This document shows, piece by piece, positions 46,943 through 56,034 of a DNA stretch of 64,000 bases. The DNA lies in NCBI GenBank assembly GCA_021841155.1, contig JAKBVU010000002.1, positions 16,810 through 80,809 on the forward strand, read 5' to 3'. A program made the translations under genes and the position numbers. The notes beneath the pieces are model-generated. The model made no database searches, had not been told where the DNA came from, and worked only from the letters and a program-made list of their open reading frames with translations. Origin of the DNA: a bacterium. GTDB lineage: Bacteria; Patescibacteriota; Saccharimonadia; Saccharimonadales; UBA4665. The number at the start of each line of letters is the position of its first letter. The stretch's first letter is position 1.

Positions 46943-47218
46943 TTAACGACGTTCAAAACGTGGTCGATCAGTTTTGGGCTGAGCTTCACTAACATTGATT
47001 TTTCGTCCATCAAGTTCTTGACCATTTAATTGATCAATTGCTTTTTTAGCTTCATCGTCTGATGAAAACTCAACAAAGCCAAAGCCTCTTGAACGATTAG
47101 TTGCTTTATCAAAAACAACTGATGCTGAAACTACTGTTCCAACTTTTGCAAAAAAATCTTGCAAACTTTGATCTGTTGTGTCCCACGAAAGTGAGCCAAC
47201 GAACAACTTACTTGCCAT
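46943..47218 (-). CDS. RRM-domain RNA-binding protein
   Basis: 91 aa, a single RRM: RNP2 is LFVGSLSW (5-12) and RNP1 is RGFGFVEF (about 44-51), with a short basic tail ending RPRFERR. Such small RRM proteins in bacteria bind RNA, often induced by cold. AGGAG lies about 7 nt before the ATG, and a leader of about 108 nt with hairpins precedes it. Its own promoter and strong terminator make it a monocistronic, probably abundant, mRNA. Confidence 0.92.
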   Translation of the reverse strand: MASKLFVGSLSWDTTDQSLQDFFAKVGTVVSASVVFDKATNRSRGFGFVEFSSDDEAKKAIDQLNGQELDGRKINVSEAQPKTDRPRFERR

Positions 47219-47326
47219 TACTATTCTCCTTTTATACTCTCGGAGTAATCTGGCATTCCAGTTAGCTGTTCTCCAAAGATCAATTTTTATACTATTTTCT
47301 AGACGTTAACACAGCCCATCTAGACA
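47219..47326 (-). promoter_or_regulatory. Structured 5' leader of the RRM gene
   Basis: About 108 nt between the predicted transcription start and the ATG, long for this genome. It contains two GTCTAGA copies, which can pair through their self-complementary core, and a CTGG-AATG-CCAG hairpin before the ribosome-binding site. It could be a temperature-responsive or autoregulatory leader. Confidence 0.35.
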
Positions 47327-47331
47327 GTTTG

Positions 47332-47361
47332 ATTATACACTAAAGTTTATTTTTTTACCAA
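47332..47361 (-). promoter_or_regulatory. Promoter of the RRM gene
   Basis: TTGGTA (47356-47361), an 18-nt spacer and TATAAT (47332-47337). It is back to back with the promoter of the 19-aa gene. Confidence 0.5.
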
Positions 47362-47368
47362 TAAAAAA

Positions 47369-47397
47369 TTTACTTCGGAAAAACAATAGACTACAAT
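47369..47397 (+). promoter_or_regulatory. Promoter of the 19-aa basic protein gene
   Basis: TTTACT (47369-47374), a 17-nt spacer and TACAAT (47392-47397), about 33 nt before the ATG. Confidence 0.45.
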
Positions 47398-47430
47398 AAA
47401 AATAAAGTTATTACTAAAAGGGGGGTTAGG

Positions 47431-47490
47431 ATGTCGAAATCACGCGATAAAGGTCGTAAAGAGATCAAGAAACCAAAAAAGAAAAAATAA
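47431..47490 (+). CDS. Tiny highly basic protein (19 aa)
   Basis: The ORF reads MSKSRDKGRKEIKKPKKKK. Eleven of its 19 residues are Lys or Arg. Similar tiny K/R-rich proteins with a KSRDKGRKE...KKPKK pattern are, from memory, scattered across bacterial genomes as unnamed ORFs. Support here: its own -35/-10, a purine-rich AAGGGGGG 5-11 nt before the ATG, and placement in an otherwise empty gap. Its charge suggests RNA or ribosome binding. It is too short for usual gene callers. A T-rich run follows the stop. Confidence 0.55.
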   Translation: MSKSRDKGRKEIKKPKKKK

Positions 47491-47513
47491 TTTTATTTTA
47501 TTTTTTTAAAAGT

Positions 47514-47972
47514 TTAAGGTTTAGCAACATAAAAGCCAGCTACTGAATTGCCGTTAACTTGACCAGTCTTATCGGCACTATAAAAATAGAGAGGCAGGCC
47601 TTTATATGTGTATTGATATTCTCCAGTATCGCTTCGTTTGATGTAACCAATATTAGCTGGTAATTTACTAGGCTGCTTAGCAACTTCATAAGGAGGCCAA
47701 ATCGTTAAACAGGCTCCGTAACAACTACTATAATTATTACGATCACGATTATATTCATAAAGAGTTTGACCGGCTGGAGTAGCCAAGTAATTACCAACTA
47801 AAGAATTATATTTAGTAACTACAATTGCATTATTAATAATACTTGTTTTATTGTTATTAACAGAAGTAGTTGGAGTATTTTTTTTATGTTGTCCTTCGAT
47901 AATTAAAGTACCGGCTGCTATGACAAAGACTATCACTACAATGATGACAAACCAGCGATTACTCCATTTCAT
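47514..47972 (-). CDS. Anchored secreted-repeat protein (COG4315 / PF03640 type)
   Basis: 152 aa. An N-terminal membrane helix (about 7-26) is followed by two copies of the YxxxxD repeat: TLYEYNRDRNNYSSCYGACLT with IWPPY, and YKGLPLYFYSADKTGQVNG. The Cys pair CYGAC is typical. Function of this family is not settled; redox or envelope roles have been proposed. No lipobox Cys is present, so the helix is the anchor. An extended -10 (TGCTACAAT) ends 6 nt before the ATG. Confidence 0.85.
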   Translation of the reverse strand: MKWSNRWFVIIVVIVFVIAAGTLIIEGQHKKNTPTTSVNNNKTSIINNAIVVTKYNSLVGNYLATPAGQTLYEYNRDRNNYSSCYGACLTIWPPYEVAKQPSKLPANIGYIKRSDTGEYQYTYKGLPLYFYSADKTGQVNGNSVAGFYVAKP

Positions 47973-47978
47973 GCTATT

Positions 47979-47987
47979 ATTGTAGCA
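47979..47987 (-). promoter_or_regulatory. Extended -10 promoter, leaderless type
   Basis: TGCTACAAT, ending 6 nt before the ATG at 47972. The -35 is weak, compensated by the TG extension. Confidence 0.5.
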
Positions 47988-48078
47988 TAAAATTAAAAAA
48001 TAAAAATCTTAGAAAAGTCTAATCAAATAAAAAAATACTGGGTAATTAATACAAAAACTAGTGGTGATTTAACTGTTT

Positions 48079-48475
48079 TGGTGGAGCTGGTGGGTACTAC
48101 CCCCACGTCCGTCAATAATATCAAAAATTTTTCTACAGGTTTAGTTTATTTAAGTTTTTAAATTAATAACATCAAAATAAACAAAAGATTATTAATCGAG
48201 TCTAAAAAAATCCATAACTAAAACTAGACAAATTTTAATTATTTCAACAGATGATATGAGACACTTAACCTATATCTGTTGTCTAGGTTAGTGCCGCTAC
48301 CTTAAACTAGGCAGCTAAGACGGTTTGAGGAGCTAAGGCTTTTGCGCCAAAAACATCCATTAACCGACCAATTGTAGATTTTCTGTCTGCAATTATAAAT
48401 TTTTTGCCTATAACGCTGACAAGCGACCTGCTAGATAATTGATAATGATCAACGTCAAGCTTAAAAATCAGCCCC
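48079..48475 (-). ncRNA. ssrA: tmRNA (ssrA)
   Basis: 397 nt. The 5' end GGGGCTG pairs with CAGCTCC before A-CCA at the 3' end; the third pair is G-U, the alanine identity element. A T-arm-like hairpin GTGGG-GGTAGTA-CCCAC precedes the acceptor. Inside is a short reading frame ending at TAG 48307-48309 that encodes (G)AKALAPQTVLAA, with the LAA end typical of proteolysis tags; the resume codon is GGC 48346-48348 or GCA 48343-48345. tmRNA rescues stalled ribosomes and tags the peptide. smpB is not in the window. This accounts for most of the gap between the secreted-repeat gene and rsmA. Confidence 0.9.
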
Positions 48476-48495
48476 GTTAACAATATTATACCAGT

Positions 48496-49293
48496 TTAAT
48501 GAAGTTTTATAAATAAATCATGCCAGTTCTGTAGACTTAAATTTTGACAACGTAAATTCCCTGACAAATCAAGCTCCTCAAAAACTTCTAAAAGTAAAGC
48601 TTTAGAACGATATACCGACATAGCATTAATAATCTTTTTCCTTTTTTGCTTAAAGGAAATTTTTACAAAATTTAAGAATTTTTGATGATTAATATCCTCA
48701 AACAATGGTTTATCTAACCTATCCAAGACTATAGTAGCTGAATCAACTTTAGGAGGTGGTTCAAAACAATTTTTATCAATCTTAAAACCATACTGAGACC
48801 GATAATATAAACTAAGACTAATCGATAAAATTGAATAATCACCTTTCTTAGCTGTTATCCTTCGAGCAACTTCATCTTGAACCAATAGAACTACTTGGAT
48901 TGGTTTATTTTCAATTTCAGTTAAATTTTTCAATAAATTAGAAGTTAAATAGTATGGTATATTAGCAATAATCTTATAATTATTTTCTATTAAAGAAAAA
49001 TCAAATTTTCTAATATCTTGATTAAATAATCGCAACTGCTTAGACTTAATTTCTTTGTCAAATTTTTGTTTTAAAAAATAATTTAAATCTTGATCAATTT
49101 CAATAGCTATTAACTGATTAGTTTGCCTTAAAATTCGACTAGTTAAATCACCTAATCCTGGACCAATTTCAACCACCAATTGATGTTGATTTAAAGTCGC
49201 TAAATCAACAATTTGATCTAATATTAACTCGTCTTTCAACCAGTGTTGACCTAAAGTTTTTTTAGCAATCGGATCGATTTTACCAATTACCAT
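48496..49293 (-). CDS. rsmA: 16S rRNA dimethyladenosine transferase
   Basis: 265 aa. SAM motif VVEIGPGLGDLTSRIL, IEIDQDL, the catalytic NIPYYLTSNLL and the KKTLGQHWLKD N-terminus. KsgA/RsmA dimethylates two adjacent adenosines near the 16S 3' end. It overlaps the Rpf-like gene by 14 nt, the same neighbourhood (rpfB-ksgA) seen in Actinobacteria. Confidence 0.95.
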   Translation of the reverse strand: MVIGKIDPIAKKTLGQHWLKDELILDQIVDLATLNQHQLVVEIGPGLGDLTSRILRQTNQLIAIEIDQDLNYFLKQKFDKEIKSKQLRLFNQDIRKFDFSLIENNYKIIANIPYYLTSNLLKNLTEIENKPIQVVLLVQDEVARRITAKKGDYSILSISLSLYYRSQYGFKIDKNCFEPPPKVDSATIVLDRLDKPLFEDINHQKFLNFVKISFKQKRKKIINAMSVYRSKALLLEVFEELDLSGNLRCQNLSLQNWHDLFIKLH

Positions 49294-50557
49294 TAATTAT
49301 CCAATGATTATAAGCATTATACCAACCACCATAACGACTATCAGCATAGTCATTGCACCACCGAAGTTGAGTAATTGGATTAAACGCCCAATCGCTACCC
49401 GCTGATGCCATTTTATAACCCGGTGTAGCTTGACATAATCCATAGCCAGCCGATGTCATATAATCAGCCTGAGATGGCAAAGGACAGTAATATTGACCTT
49501 GAGCAATTGTCGGACACCAACCAGACTCATGCGAAATAATATAACTAGCATAGTAATAATCTTGCTGAGGAATACCAGCATAGGCCATGTCAGCCTGAAG
49601 ACCAGTTAAGTTAGTACCTTCAACTTCAATTTCTGGAACTGCTGGAACAGTTACGATTGTTTGTAAAAGACTTTTTGAGGTTATAACTCCATTAGTCGTA
49701 TGTTCCTGATAAGTAATCACTTCTTGACCAGATGAACCTTGTTGTCTAATAGCCCCAGTACCAAAAGCCAAACTGTTATCATAAACAACTTGAACTGGCA
49801 TTGGAATGGTTTGAGTAATTGAACTAATTTTAATACCGTGTTTAATAATAAAAACTTGACTACCTGAAACCAATGAAGAATTTAATGATGGTTCAATTTT
49901 TTCTTGTGCATTAAGTTTAATATTTTCATCAGCTAATAATTGTTTAACAGTATTGGCCTGAGTTCTAATTTGTAAACTATTGCCATATAAATTTAAATAA
50001 ACTAGCTTAGCTGGCTTAATAACAAGTTGCTCACCAATAGAATAGGATTGTAAAAAATTATTAACGGGTTTAATACTAACAATATCTTCAGGATAAAGCT
50101 GATAACCTTTCTGTTCGGCTATAGCTCTAGCCGAAAAAGCTGCTGAAAAAACAAAGCGTTTTTGACCATTTTCAATAATTTCAATTGGTTTAGCTCGATA
50201 AATATTAATTCGAAAATCATCTTGATAAATATGGGTTTGTAAAGATGGTTCTACTACATCACCATGATAAATTTTAATATGTAAGCTTTTTAATAAAGCA
50301 CCGACAGTTGGTTCTAAAGAAGGTACCTTTTGAACTACTCCATCATGATTAATAATAACGATCTTATCGTTAATTGGCTGAACTAAAACATTAGCGTTGT
50401 GATGAAAAACAACAATTAAGCCAAAAATTAAAATCAATAAGACAATCACCATAGAACCAATCAGATAAATAGGTATTTTTAACTTTTTACGCAACCTATT
50501 TCTAAATCGATGGGCTTTTTTGTGATATAAGCGATACTTAGAATGTTTAATTCTCAT
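49280..50557 (-). CDS. Rpf/YabE-like cell-wall protein: DUF348, G5 and lysozyme-like domains
   Basis: 425 aa. A very basic N-terminus and one membrane helix (about 30-54), then ubiquitin-like DUF348 repeats (VGALLKSLHIKIYHGDVVEPS; VKQLLADENIKLNAQEKIEPS), a G5 domain (about 240-310) and a C-terminal lysozyme-like domain. The latter has catalytic-type Glu in IISHESGWCP and SAGYGLCQATPGYKM, and four Cys. This is the architecture of resuscitation-promoting factors, which cut peptidoglycan. TATAAT is upstream but no clear ribosome-binding site. Confidence 0.88.
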   Translation of the reverse strand: MRIKHSKYRLYHKKAHRFRNRLRKKLKIPIYLIGSMVIVLLILIFGLIVVFHHNANVLVQPINDKIVIINHDGVVQKVPSLEPTVGALLKSLHIKIYHGDVVEPSLQTHIYQDDFRINIYRAKPIEIIENGQKRFVFSAAFSARAIAEQKGYQLYPEDIVSIKPVNNFLQSYSIGEQLVIKPAKLVYLNLYGNSLQIRTQANTVKQLLADENIKLNAQEKIEPSLNSSLVSGSQVFIIKHGIKISSITQTIPMPVQVVYDNSLAFGTGAIRQQGSSGQEVITYQEHTTNGVITSKSLLQTIVTVPAVPEIEVEGTNLTGLQADMAYAGIPQQDYYYASYIISHESGWCPTIAQGQYYCPLPSQADYMTSAGYGLCQATPGYKMASAGSDWAFNPITQLRWCNDYADSRYGGWYNAYNHWIINGNW

Positions 50558-50679
50558 AAAAAACCAAACTTATTATAATCAAAAACAACAATTAAATAGC
50601 CAATAAGTTGGATAACATCTATTGTAACAAATCTAATCTAAGTTTCCAATTTAAAGAGAAACTACTAGGATAAAACTCC

Positions 50680-51138
50680 TCACTTACTTATAGCTCGTTT
50701 AATCTCATCAGATACTCGATAATCATTAAGTTGATCTAAACTAATCAGTAAAATTTGACTAATTTCTAAAGGACGATGAGTTTTAAGAATTTTAAAATCT
50801 AAGTCATTGACCTCAGCTATCCATAAATGATATTGGTACTTAACGAATCGTCCGTCAGCTAAAAAATGACCTAAGTATTTTAATTCAATTTGACTAATAT
50901 CGAAATTAATTTCTTCCATAACCTCTCGCTTTAAAGCTTGAAGTGGTGTTTCGTGTTTTTTAATACCACCTCCCGGCAAACTCAAAGAACCGTCACTAAT
51001 ATAATTGGTTACTGTCACTAAATTATTTTGATTAAATATAGCTAACCGAGTTGTTTGTCTTGTTTTAAAAAATAGTTTTAAAAATGGAGAGATTAACCAA
51101 AAAACTAATTTACCAATTAAAAATAAAAAATTTTTCAT
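50680..51138 (-). CDS. NUDIX hydrolase
   Basis: 152 aa with the Nudix box GGGIKKHETPLQALKREVMEE (G-x5-E-x7-REVMEE). An unusual hydrophobic N-terminus (FLFLIGKLVFWLISPFLKLFF) may bind the membrane. The family hydrolyses nucleoside diphosphates linked to other groups; substrate unknown. Overlaps the helicase gene by 4 nt. Confidence 0.9.
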   Translation of the reverse strand: MKNFLFLIGKLVFWLISPFLKLFFKTRQTTRLAIFNQNNLVTVTNYISDGSLSLPGGGIKKHETPLQALKREVMEEINFDISQIELKYLGHFLADGRFVKYQYHLWIAEVNDLDFKILKTHRPLEISQILLISLDQLNDYRVSDEIKRAISK

Positions 51139-53270
51139 ATTTTCTTCAATGGCGCTAAACTAATATCTAGTGTTTTGACTCCAGCCAGTTTAAATTTAAT
51201 GGCAGCTAAATTATCTGATAAATCTATAATTTGACCTTCTTTAAAAATTGGATGAAAAATTTGATCACCAATTTCAAAATCTTCAATAACAAAACTATCC
51301 TGTGAATTTGGTATTTGATAACTATAAGTAACTTGATGATCAAAGCTAGCATCCTTATCAACATCTTCTAAGTCAACAATTTCTTTAATAAAACGACTAA
51401 TTAAATTATGAGATAAAGTTCCATAAATATTTCTAGAAGTCGTATAGGTTAAGACTAATTGTTGCCGAGCTCTAGTCATGGCTACATAACAAAGTCGTCT
51501 TTCTTCCTCTAACTCTTGAGCTGAATTTAAAGCACGACTATGAGGAAAAATTGATTCTTCTAAACCAACCAAAAAAACTAGATTAAACTCTAGACCTTTA
51601 GCAGCATGAATTGTCATTAAAGTCACCTGATCAACAGATAAATCAGCTCGATCAATGTCACTCATTAAGCTAACTTCTTCTAAAAATAAGTCAAAATCAT
51701 GACCATAATTTTCAGCCACCGACAATAATTCTTGAACATTTTCAATTTTAGATTGTCCTTTTAAACTGCCATCATCTAAATAATTTAAATAATCAAGTTT
51801 TTTAATAATTTGATCAATAAAATCTTTAACCGATAAACCACTATCTTTTAATGATTTTAATTCAACTAGTTTTTGATGAAATCCTTGAAAGCCACTTAAA
51901 GCTTTCTTGGTAATTTTATTAAAATTAGTCAAATTAGCTAAAGCTTCTTCTAGACTGAATTGATTAAAATCTTTAAACTCAAAAAAATTAGCTAAAGATT
52001 TTTTACCAATTCCACGGACTGGAATGTTGATAATTCTTTCAAAACTAATAAAATCATTCGGTTGAAAAATTAATCGAACGTAAGCTAGAATGTCTTTAAT
52101 TTCCTGACGATCATAAAATTTTTGACCGCCAACAATCTGGTAAGGTAAACCGTATCTTAAAAAAGCTTCTTCTAAAGCACGACTCTGAGCGTTAGTCCGA
52201 TACAAAATAGCGCAATCAGATAATTTATAGACCGACTTATTCACCATATCCTTAATAATTCGAACAATCATATCTGCTTCACTAACTTCATTGTTAAGTT
52301 GCATAACTTTAACTTTTAAACCACCAACTAAATTAGTCCAAAGATTTTTATCAGATCGATCTACGTTATGATGGATTAAATGATTGGCCACGTTTAAAAT
52401 ATGGCTAGTTGATCGATAATTTTGTTCTAATTTGATAACTTTAGCTGATTTAAAATCTTTTTCAAATTTTAAAATATTTTTATAATTAGCCCCTCGCCAG
52501 GAATAAATACTTTGCCAATCATCACCAACTACTGTAATTTGCTGCTGATCATTAACTAATAGTTGAATTAAATTGTACTGAGCCAAGTTAGTGTCCTGAT
52601 ATTCATCAATTAAAATATACTGAAACTGTTGGCGCCATTTATCTCTAATTGAATCATTTTGGACTAATAAATCAACTAGTTTTAAAATTAAATCATCAAA
52701 GTCTAAAGCTCCAGCTTCTTTTAAAGATCTTTCATAATCAGGTAAAATTTCTTGAGTTAATTCTTCTATTTTACTCAATGATTTTTCTTCAAAAAAAGCT
52801 GGATCATTTTTCAAATTAGAGATTAGTGTAGTAATTGCACTTGGCTTAAAACTTTTATCATCGATTTGTTTTTGTTTCAAAAGTCTTTTAACCAAGCTTA
52901 ATCGATCGCTTTCGTCAAAAATTATAAAATTTTTATCATACCCAATTAAATAACCATCTTGTCTAAGTATCTTGACACCAATACCGTGAAAGGTTCCCAT
53001 ATAAGGCATAAAAGATCGATTGATTGAATTTTGATTTAATAAAAAACTGATTCGCTGACGCATTTCAGTAGCAGCCTTATTAGTAAACGTAACTGCTAAA
53101 ATATTTTTTTGATCAATATTTTTTTGATTTAAGATATAAGCTATTTTATGAGTTAAAGTTTTAGTTTTACCACTACCGGCACCAGCTAGAATCAATAAAG
53201 GTCCATCATTATATAAAACAGCTTGTCGCTGCTGATCATTTAACTCATCTAATAAATTATTAATCGACAC
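51135..53270 (-). CDS. pcrA: UvrD/PcrA-type DNA helicase
   Basis: 711 aa, superfamily 1A. Motif I LAGAGSGKTKTL, Ia TFTNKAATEMRQRI, II ILIDEYQDTN, III VGDDWQSIYSWRGA, IV LEQNYRST, V VTLMTIHAAKGLEF, VI YVAMTRARQQL. A C-terminal PcrA-like Tudor region is present (IFHPIFKEGQIIDL). A 3'-5' helicase for nucleotide-excision repair and replication restart, fitting the UvrA and UvrC genes nearby. It could equally be labelled uvrD. Confidence 0.95.
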   Translation of the reverse strand: MSINNLLDELNDQQRQAVLYNDGPLLILAGAGSGKTKTLTHKIAYILNQKNIDQKNILAVTFTNKAATEMRQRISFLLNQNSINRSFMPYMGTFHGIGVKILRQDGYLIGYDKNFIIFDESDRLSLVKRLLKQKQIDDKSFKPSAITTLISNLKNDPAFFEEKSLSKIEELTQEILPDYERSLKEAGALDFDDLILKLVDLLVQNDSIRDKWRQQFQYILIDEYQDTNLAQYNLIQLLVNDQQQITVVGDDWQSIYSWRGANYKNILKFEKDFKSAKVIKLEQNYRSTSHILNVANHLIHHNVDRSDKNLWTNLVGGLKVKVMQLNNEVSEADMIVRIIKDMVNKSVYKLSDCAILYRTNAQSRALEEAFLRYGLPYQIVGGQKFYDRQEIKDILAYVRLIFQPNDFISFERIINIPVRGIGKKSLANFFEFKDFNQFSLEEALANLTNFNKITKKALSGFQGFHQKLVELKSLKDSGLSVKDFIDQIIKKLDYLNYLDDGSLKGQSKIENVQELLSVAENYGHDFDLFLEEVSLMSDIDRADLSVDQVTLMTIHAAKGLEFNLVFLVGLEESIFPHSRALNSAQELEEERRLCYVAMTRARQQLVLTYTTSRNIYGTLSHNLISRFIKEIVDLEDVDKDASFDHQVTYSYQIPNSQDSFVIEDFEIGDQIFHPIFKEGQIIDLSDNLAAIKFKLAGVKTLDISLAPLKKI

Positions 53271-53287
53271 TTCTCTATTCTAACAGA

Positions 53288-53920
53288 TTAAAAAATGGAT
53301 TTTAAATTAAATAAAGTAATTAAATGATAGTAAAGTGCGATTTCAAGCCATAAAAATAAAATAATTATAACAGCTACTAAACTAATGATAAAAAACTGTT
53401 TATTTTTTCGTCTTGTAAGGGTTTTAATTGGTAAAAAATAAGTTTTAGAATTAATTAAGTCAGCTACCACATCAACTGGTATACTTTTTTCAACTAACTG
53501 ATGTTTTATTTCATGATCAGTTTCATCTGATTGAATTTTTTTTTGGTCTGTTTTTTGTAGTTCCGCTGATAAGTCCAATGAAGCAACCTGACTATTACTA
53601 GAATTTTCTTGTTTTATTTCTTCATCTAAAACAACCGCCTGATCATCTAAAGATTGATTAACATTATTAGGTTCGGTTAAATTATCTGAATCAATTTTTA
53701 ATGGCTGATCAATTTTTGATTCTTCTAAATCATTAATTGGATTAATAACCAACTTGTGGCTAGGAACTAAAGTTACTTCTTCTGTTGTCTGATTTTCCAT
53801 AATATCAGGATCTTTAACTATCGGCTGAGAAGTAACGATAATATTTTTAGAATTCTTAGATGGAATAATTTTTTTAGGACGAGAGACATCTTCTTTTAAA
53901 TTTATTTTATTGTTTGGCAT
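53288..53920 (-). CDS. Tail-anchored hypothetical protein
   Basis: 210 aa, no family recognised. Residues 1-155 are low-complexity and acidic (N, E, D, Q, S), and then a basic stretch (TLTRRKNKQ) precedes one hydrophobic helix near the C-terminus (about 176-200). The bulk is probably cytoplasmic. Overall design resembles the 450-aa protein at 13.9 kb, without clear sequence match. It overlaps tpiA by 14 nt, so it belongs to the pgk-tpiA operon. Confidence 0.65.
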   Translation of the reverse strand: MPNNKINLKEDVSRPKKIIPSKNSKNIIVTSQPIVKDPDIMENQTTEEVTLVPSHKLVINPINDLEESKIDQPLKIDSDNLTEPNNVNQSLDDQAVVLDEEIKQENSSNSQVASLDLSAELQKTDQKKIQSDETDHEIKHQLVEKSIPVDVVADLINSKTYFLPIKTLTRRKNKQFFIISLVAVIIILFLWLEIALYYHLITLFNLKSIF

Positions 53921-54695
53921 GTTTTAACTCATAAGCAATTTTTATCATTTTAGCAAACTTTTCATAATTTAAACTAGCGGCACCAACCAACACTCCGTCG
54001 CAGTCTGCTAAACTCAAAAAAGCACTAATATCATAATCATCAACACTCCCACCATATAATAAGGTTGCTTCATTGGCAGCTGTAATTCCGTATAATTCTT
54101 CAATTTGATTTCTAATAAACTTTAAAGCCTTTTGCATATCATCTGGCTTAGATGGTTCAGCATCAAAACTTGAAATAGCCCAAATTGGTTCATAGGCAAA
54201 AATTACTTGACTAATTTCTTCAGCTGTTAGGTGATAAATGGCTGAAACTAACTGATCATGGATTACTTGATTAGTTTGACCGTCCAATTTTTCTGGTTTG
54301 GTTTCACCGATACATATAATAGGTCGAATTTTGTTCCTAATAGCAGCTTGAACTTTATCTCTTACTTCTTCAAAACTTTCATGAAAATAAATTCGTCGAG
54401 CTGAATGTCCAATAATAGCATAATCTATTAATCCCTTCATCATTGAAAAAGAAACTTCACCAGTATAAGCACCGCTGTCTTTAAAATAACCATCTTGAGC
54501 TGCTAAAGAAAATTTATGATGATTTAATTCCTGAAATACTGAATATAGAGTTAAGAAACTAGGTGCTAAAATAATTTGAATGTCACGGTGAACATTAACC
54601 AATTTATCCAAACGATTAATTAAAATTGAAGCTTGATGAATATCTAAATTCATCTTCCAATTACCAATAATATATGTCTTTTTATTAATCATCAA
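53907..54695 (-). CDS. tpiA: Triosephosphate isomerase
   Basis: 262 aa. GNWKMN with the catalytic Lys, YAIIGHSARR with catalytic His, FAYEPIWAI with catalytic Glu, and LLYGGSV and GVLVGAASL phosphate loops. One change: the last loop reads GAAS where most have GGAS. The enzyme interconverts DHAP and G3P. Overlaps pgk by 4 nt. Confidence 0.95.
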   Translation of the reverse strand: MMINKKTYIIGNWKMNLDIHQASILINRLDKLVNVHRDIQIILAPSFLTLYSVFQELNHHKFSLAAQDGYFKDSGAYTGEVSFSMMKGLIDYAIIGHSARRIYFHESFEEVRDKVQAAIRNKIRPIICIGETKPEKLDGQTNQVIHDQLVSAIYHLTAEEISQVIFAYEPIWAISSFDAEPSKPDDMQKALKFIRNQIEELYGITAANEATLLYGGSVDDYDISAFLSLADCDGVLVGAASLNYEKFAKMIKIAYELKHAKQ

Positions 54696-55984
54696 TTATC
54701 TCGATTCAATAAAGCTTCAACACCGGGTAATTTTCGACCACCCATCAACTCTAAGCTAGCTCCTCCACCGGTTGAGACATGATCAAAACATTTAATTAAC
54801 TGCCTCTGAGATAAATAACCGACCGTATCCCCTCCACCAACGAGACTGTAAGGCGTATAATAAAAATCACCCGTCATTGCTTCAATCAACAACTCAGTTC
54901 CATGAGCGAATGGTCCTATAGACCCAATCAAACTATCAACTTCAGTTACACCCATAGTTCCATTCCATATAACCGTCTGACAGGTTTGCATCACACCAGC
55001 CATAAATGATGCAGTAAAAGGACCAATATCTAAAATAATATCGTCCTTTAGAACTTTAACATCATGTATGGGTGGTCTTTTAGGATAATTAATGATCTGA
55101 CTATAAGCATGGGTCTTGAGATCAATAATTCTAGTTGGTAATTTATTGTCAATTGCCTTGGAAACTACTACATCAAAAGGTAAAATTAATGCAAAATTAC
55201 GTTTTTTAGATTGAGCACCAGATTTTCGAATAATGTCTCTAGCAATCGATAATTCTTTTGGATCAAATAGACTTTTGCCAATCTCAACACCTTGTGCGGC
55301 TAAAAAAGTATTAGCCATAGCTCCACCGATAGCTACATAGTCAGCTATTTCAATAAAACGATGTAAAATATCAATTTTATCAGTAATTTTTGCCCCACCA
55401 ATAATTGCCATCAATGGTTTAGTTGGATTTAACATCACAGATTCGATTGTTTCAACTTCTTTTTCTAGTAACAATCCAGCATAACTAGGCAAACAATGAG
55501 TAATCGCTTCGGTTGAGGCATGAGCTCGATGAACAACTCCAAAACCATCTTGAACAAAAAATTCAGCTAGAGAAGCTAAGCTTTTAGCAAAATCAAAATT
55601 ATTTTGTTCTTCTTCGGGATGGAAACGTAAGTTTTCTAATAACAACACTTGTCCAAAATCAAGTTTATCGACAGCTTGATTGACTTCTTCACCAACACAA
55701 TCAGCGACGAATTCTACTGAAACATTATTTAATAGTGACTGTAATCTTTTAGCCACCGGAAACAAACTAAACTTAATATCCCTTTTACCGTTTGGACGAC
55801 CTAAATGAGAACAAATAATTAACTTAACATTTTGTTTTAAGAGGTAATCAATAGTCGGTAAGGAGGCTTGAATTCGAAAATCATCAGTAATTTTTTCACC
55901 GTCAAGTGGTACATTATAATCAGCTCGGAGTAAAACAACTTTTTGATTTAAATCAACATCTTTAATTGTTTGTTTTCTAAACAT
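54692..55984 (-). CDS. pgk: Phosphoglycerate kinase
   Basis: 430 aa. LRADYNVPLDGEKITDDFRI, ICSHLGRPNG, GGAKITDKI, WNGTMGVTE, GGGDTVGYL and STGGGASLELM all match. It transfers phosphate from 1,3-bisphosphoglycerate to ADP. A purine-rich GGTGGG precedes the ATG, and TATACT lies upstream. With tpiA it marks lower glycolysis as a main energy source. Confidence 0.96.
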   Translation of the reverse strand: MFRKQTIKDVDLNQKVVLLRADYNVPLDGEKITDDFRIQASLPTIDYLLKQNVKLIICSHLGRPNGKRDIKFSLFPVAKRLQSLLNNVSVEFVADCVGEEVNQAVDKLDFGQVLLLENLRFHPEEEQNNFDFAKSLASLAEFFVQDGFGVVHRAHASTEAITHCLPSYAGLLLEKEVETIESVMLNPTKPLMAIIGGAKITDKIDILHRFIEIADYVAIGGAMANTFLAAQGVEIGKSLFDPKELSIARDIIRKSGAQSKKRNFALILPFDVVVSKAIDNKLPTRIIDLKTHAYSQIINYPKRPPIHDVKVLKDDIILDIGPFTASFMAGVMQTCQTVIWNGTMGVTEVDSLIGSIGPFAHGTELLIEAMTGDFYYTPYSLVGGGDTVGYLSQRQLIKCFDHVSTGGGASLELMGGRKLPGVEALLNRDN

Positions 55985-56034
55985 AAACCCACCATGTTAT
56001 TAAGTATACCTTTTAGTATTATAATAGATTATTA

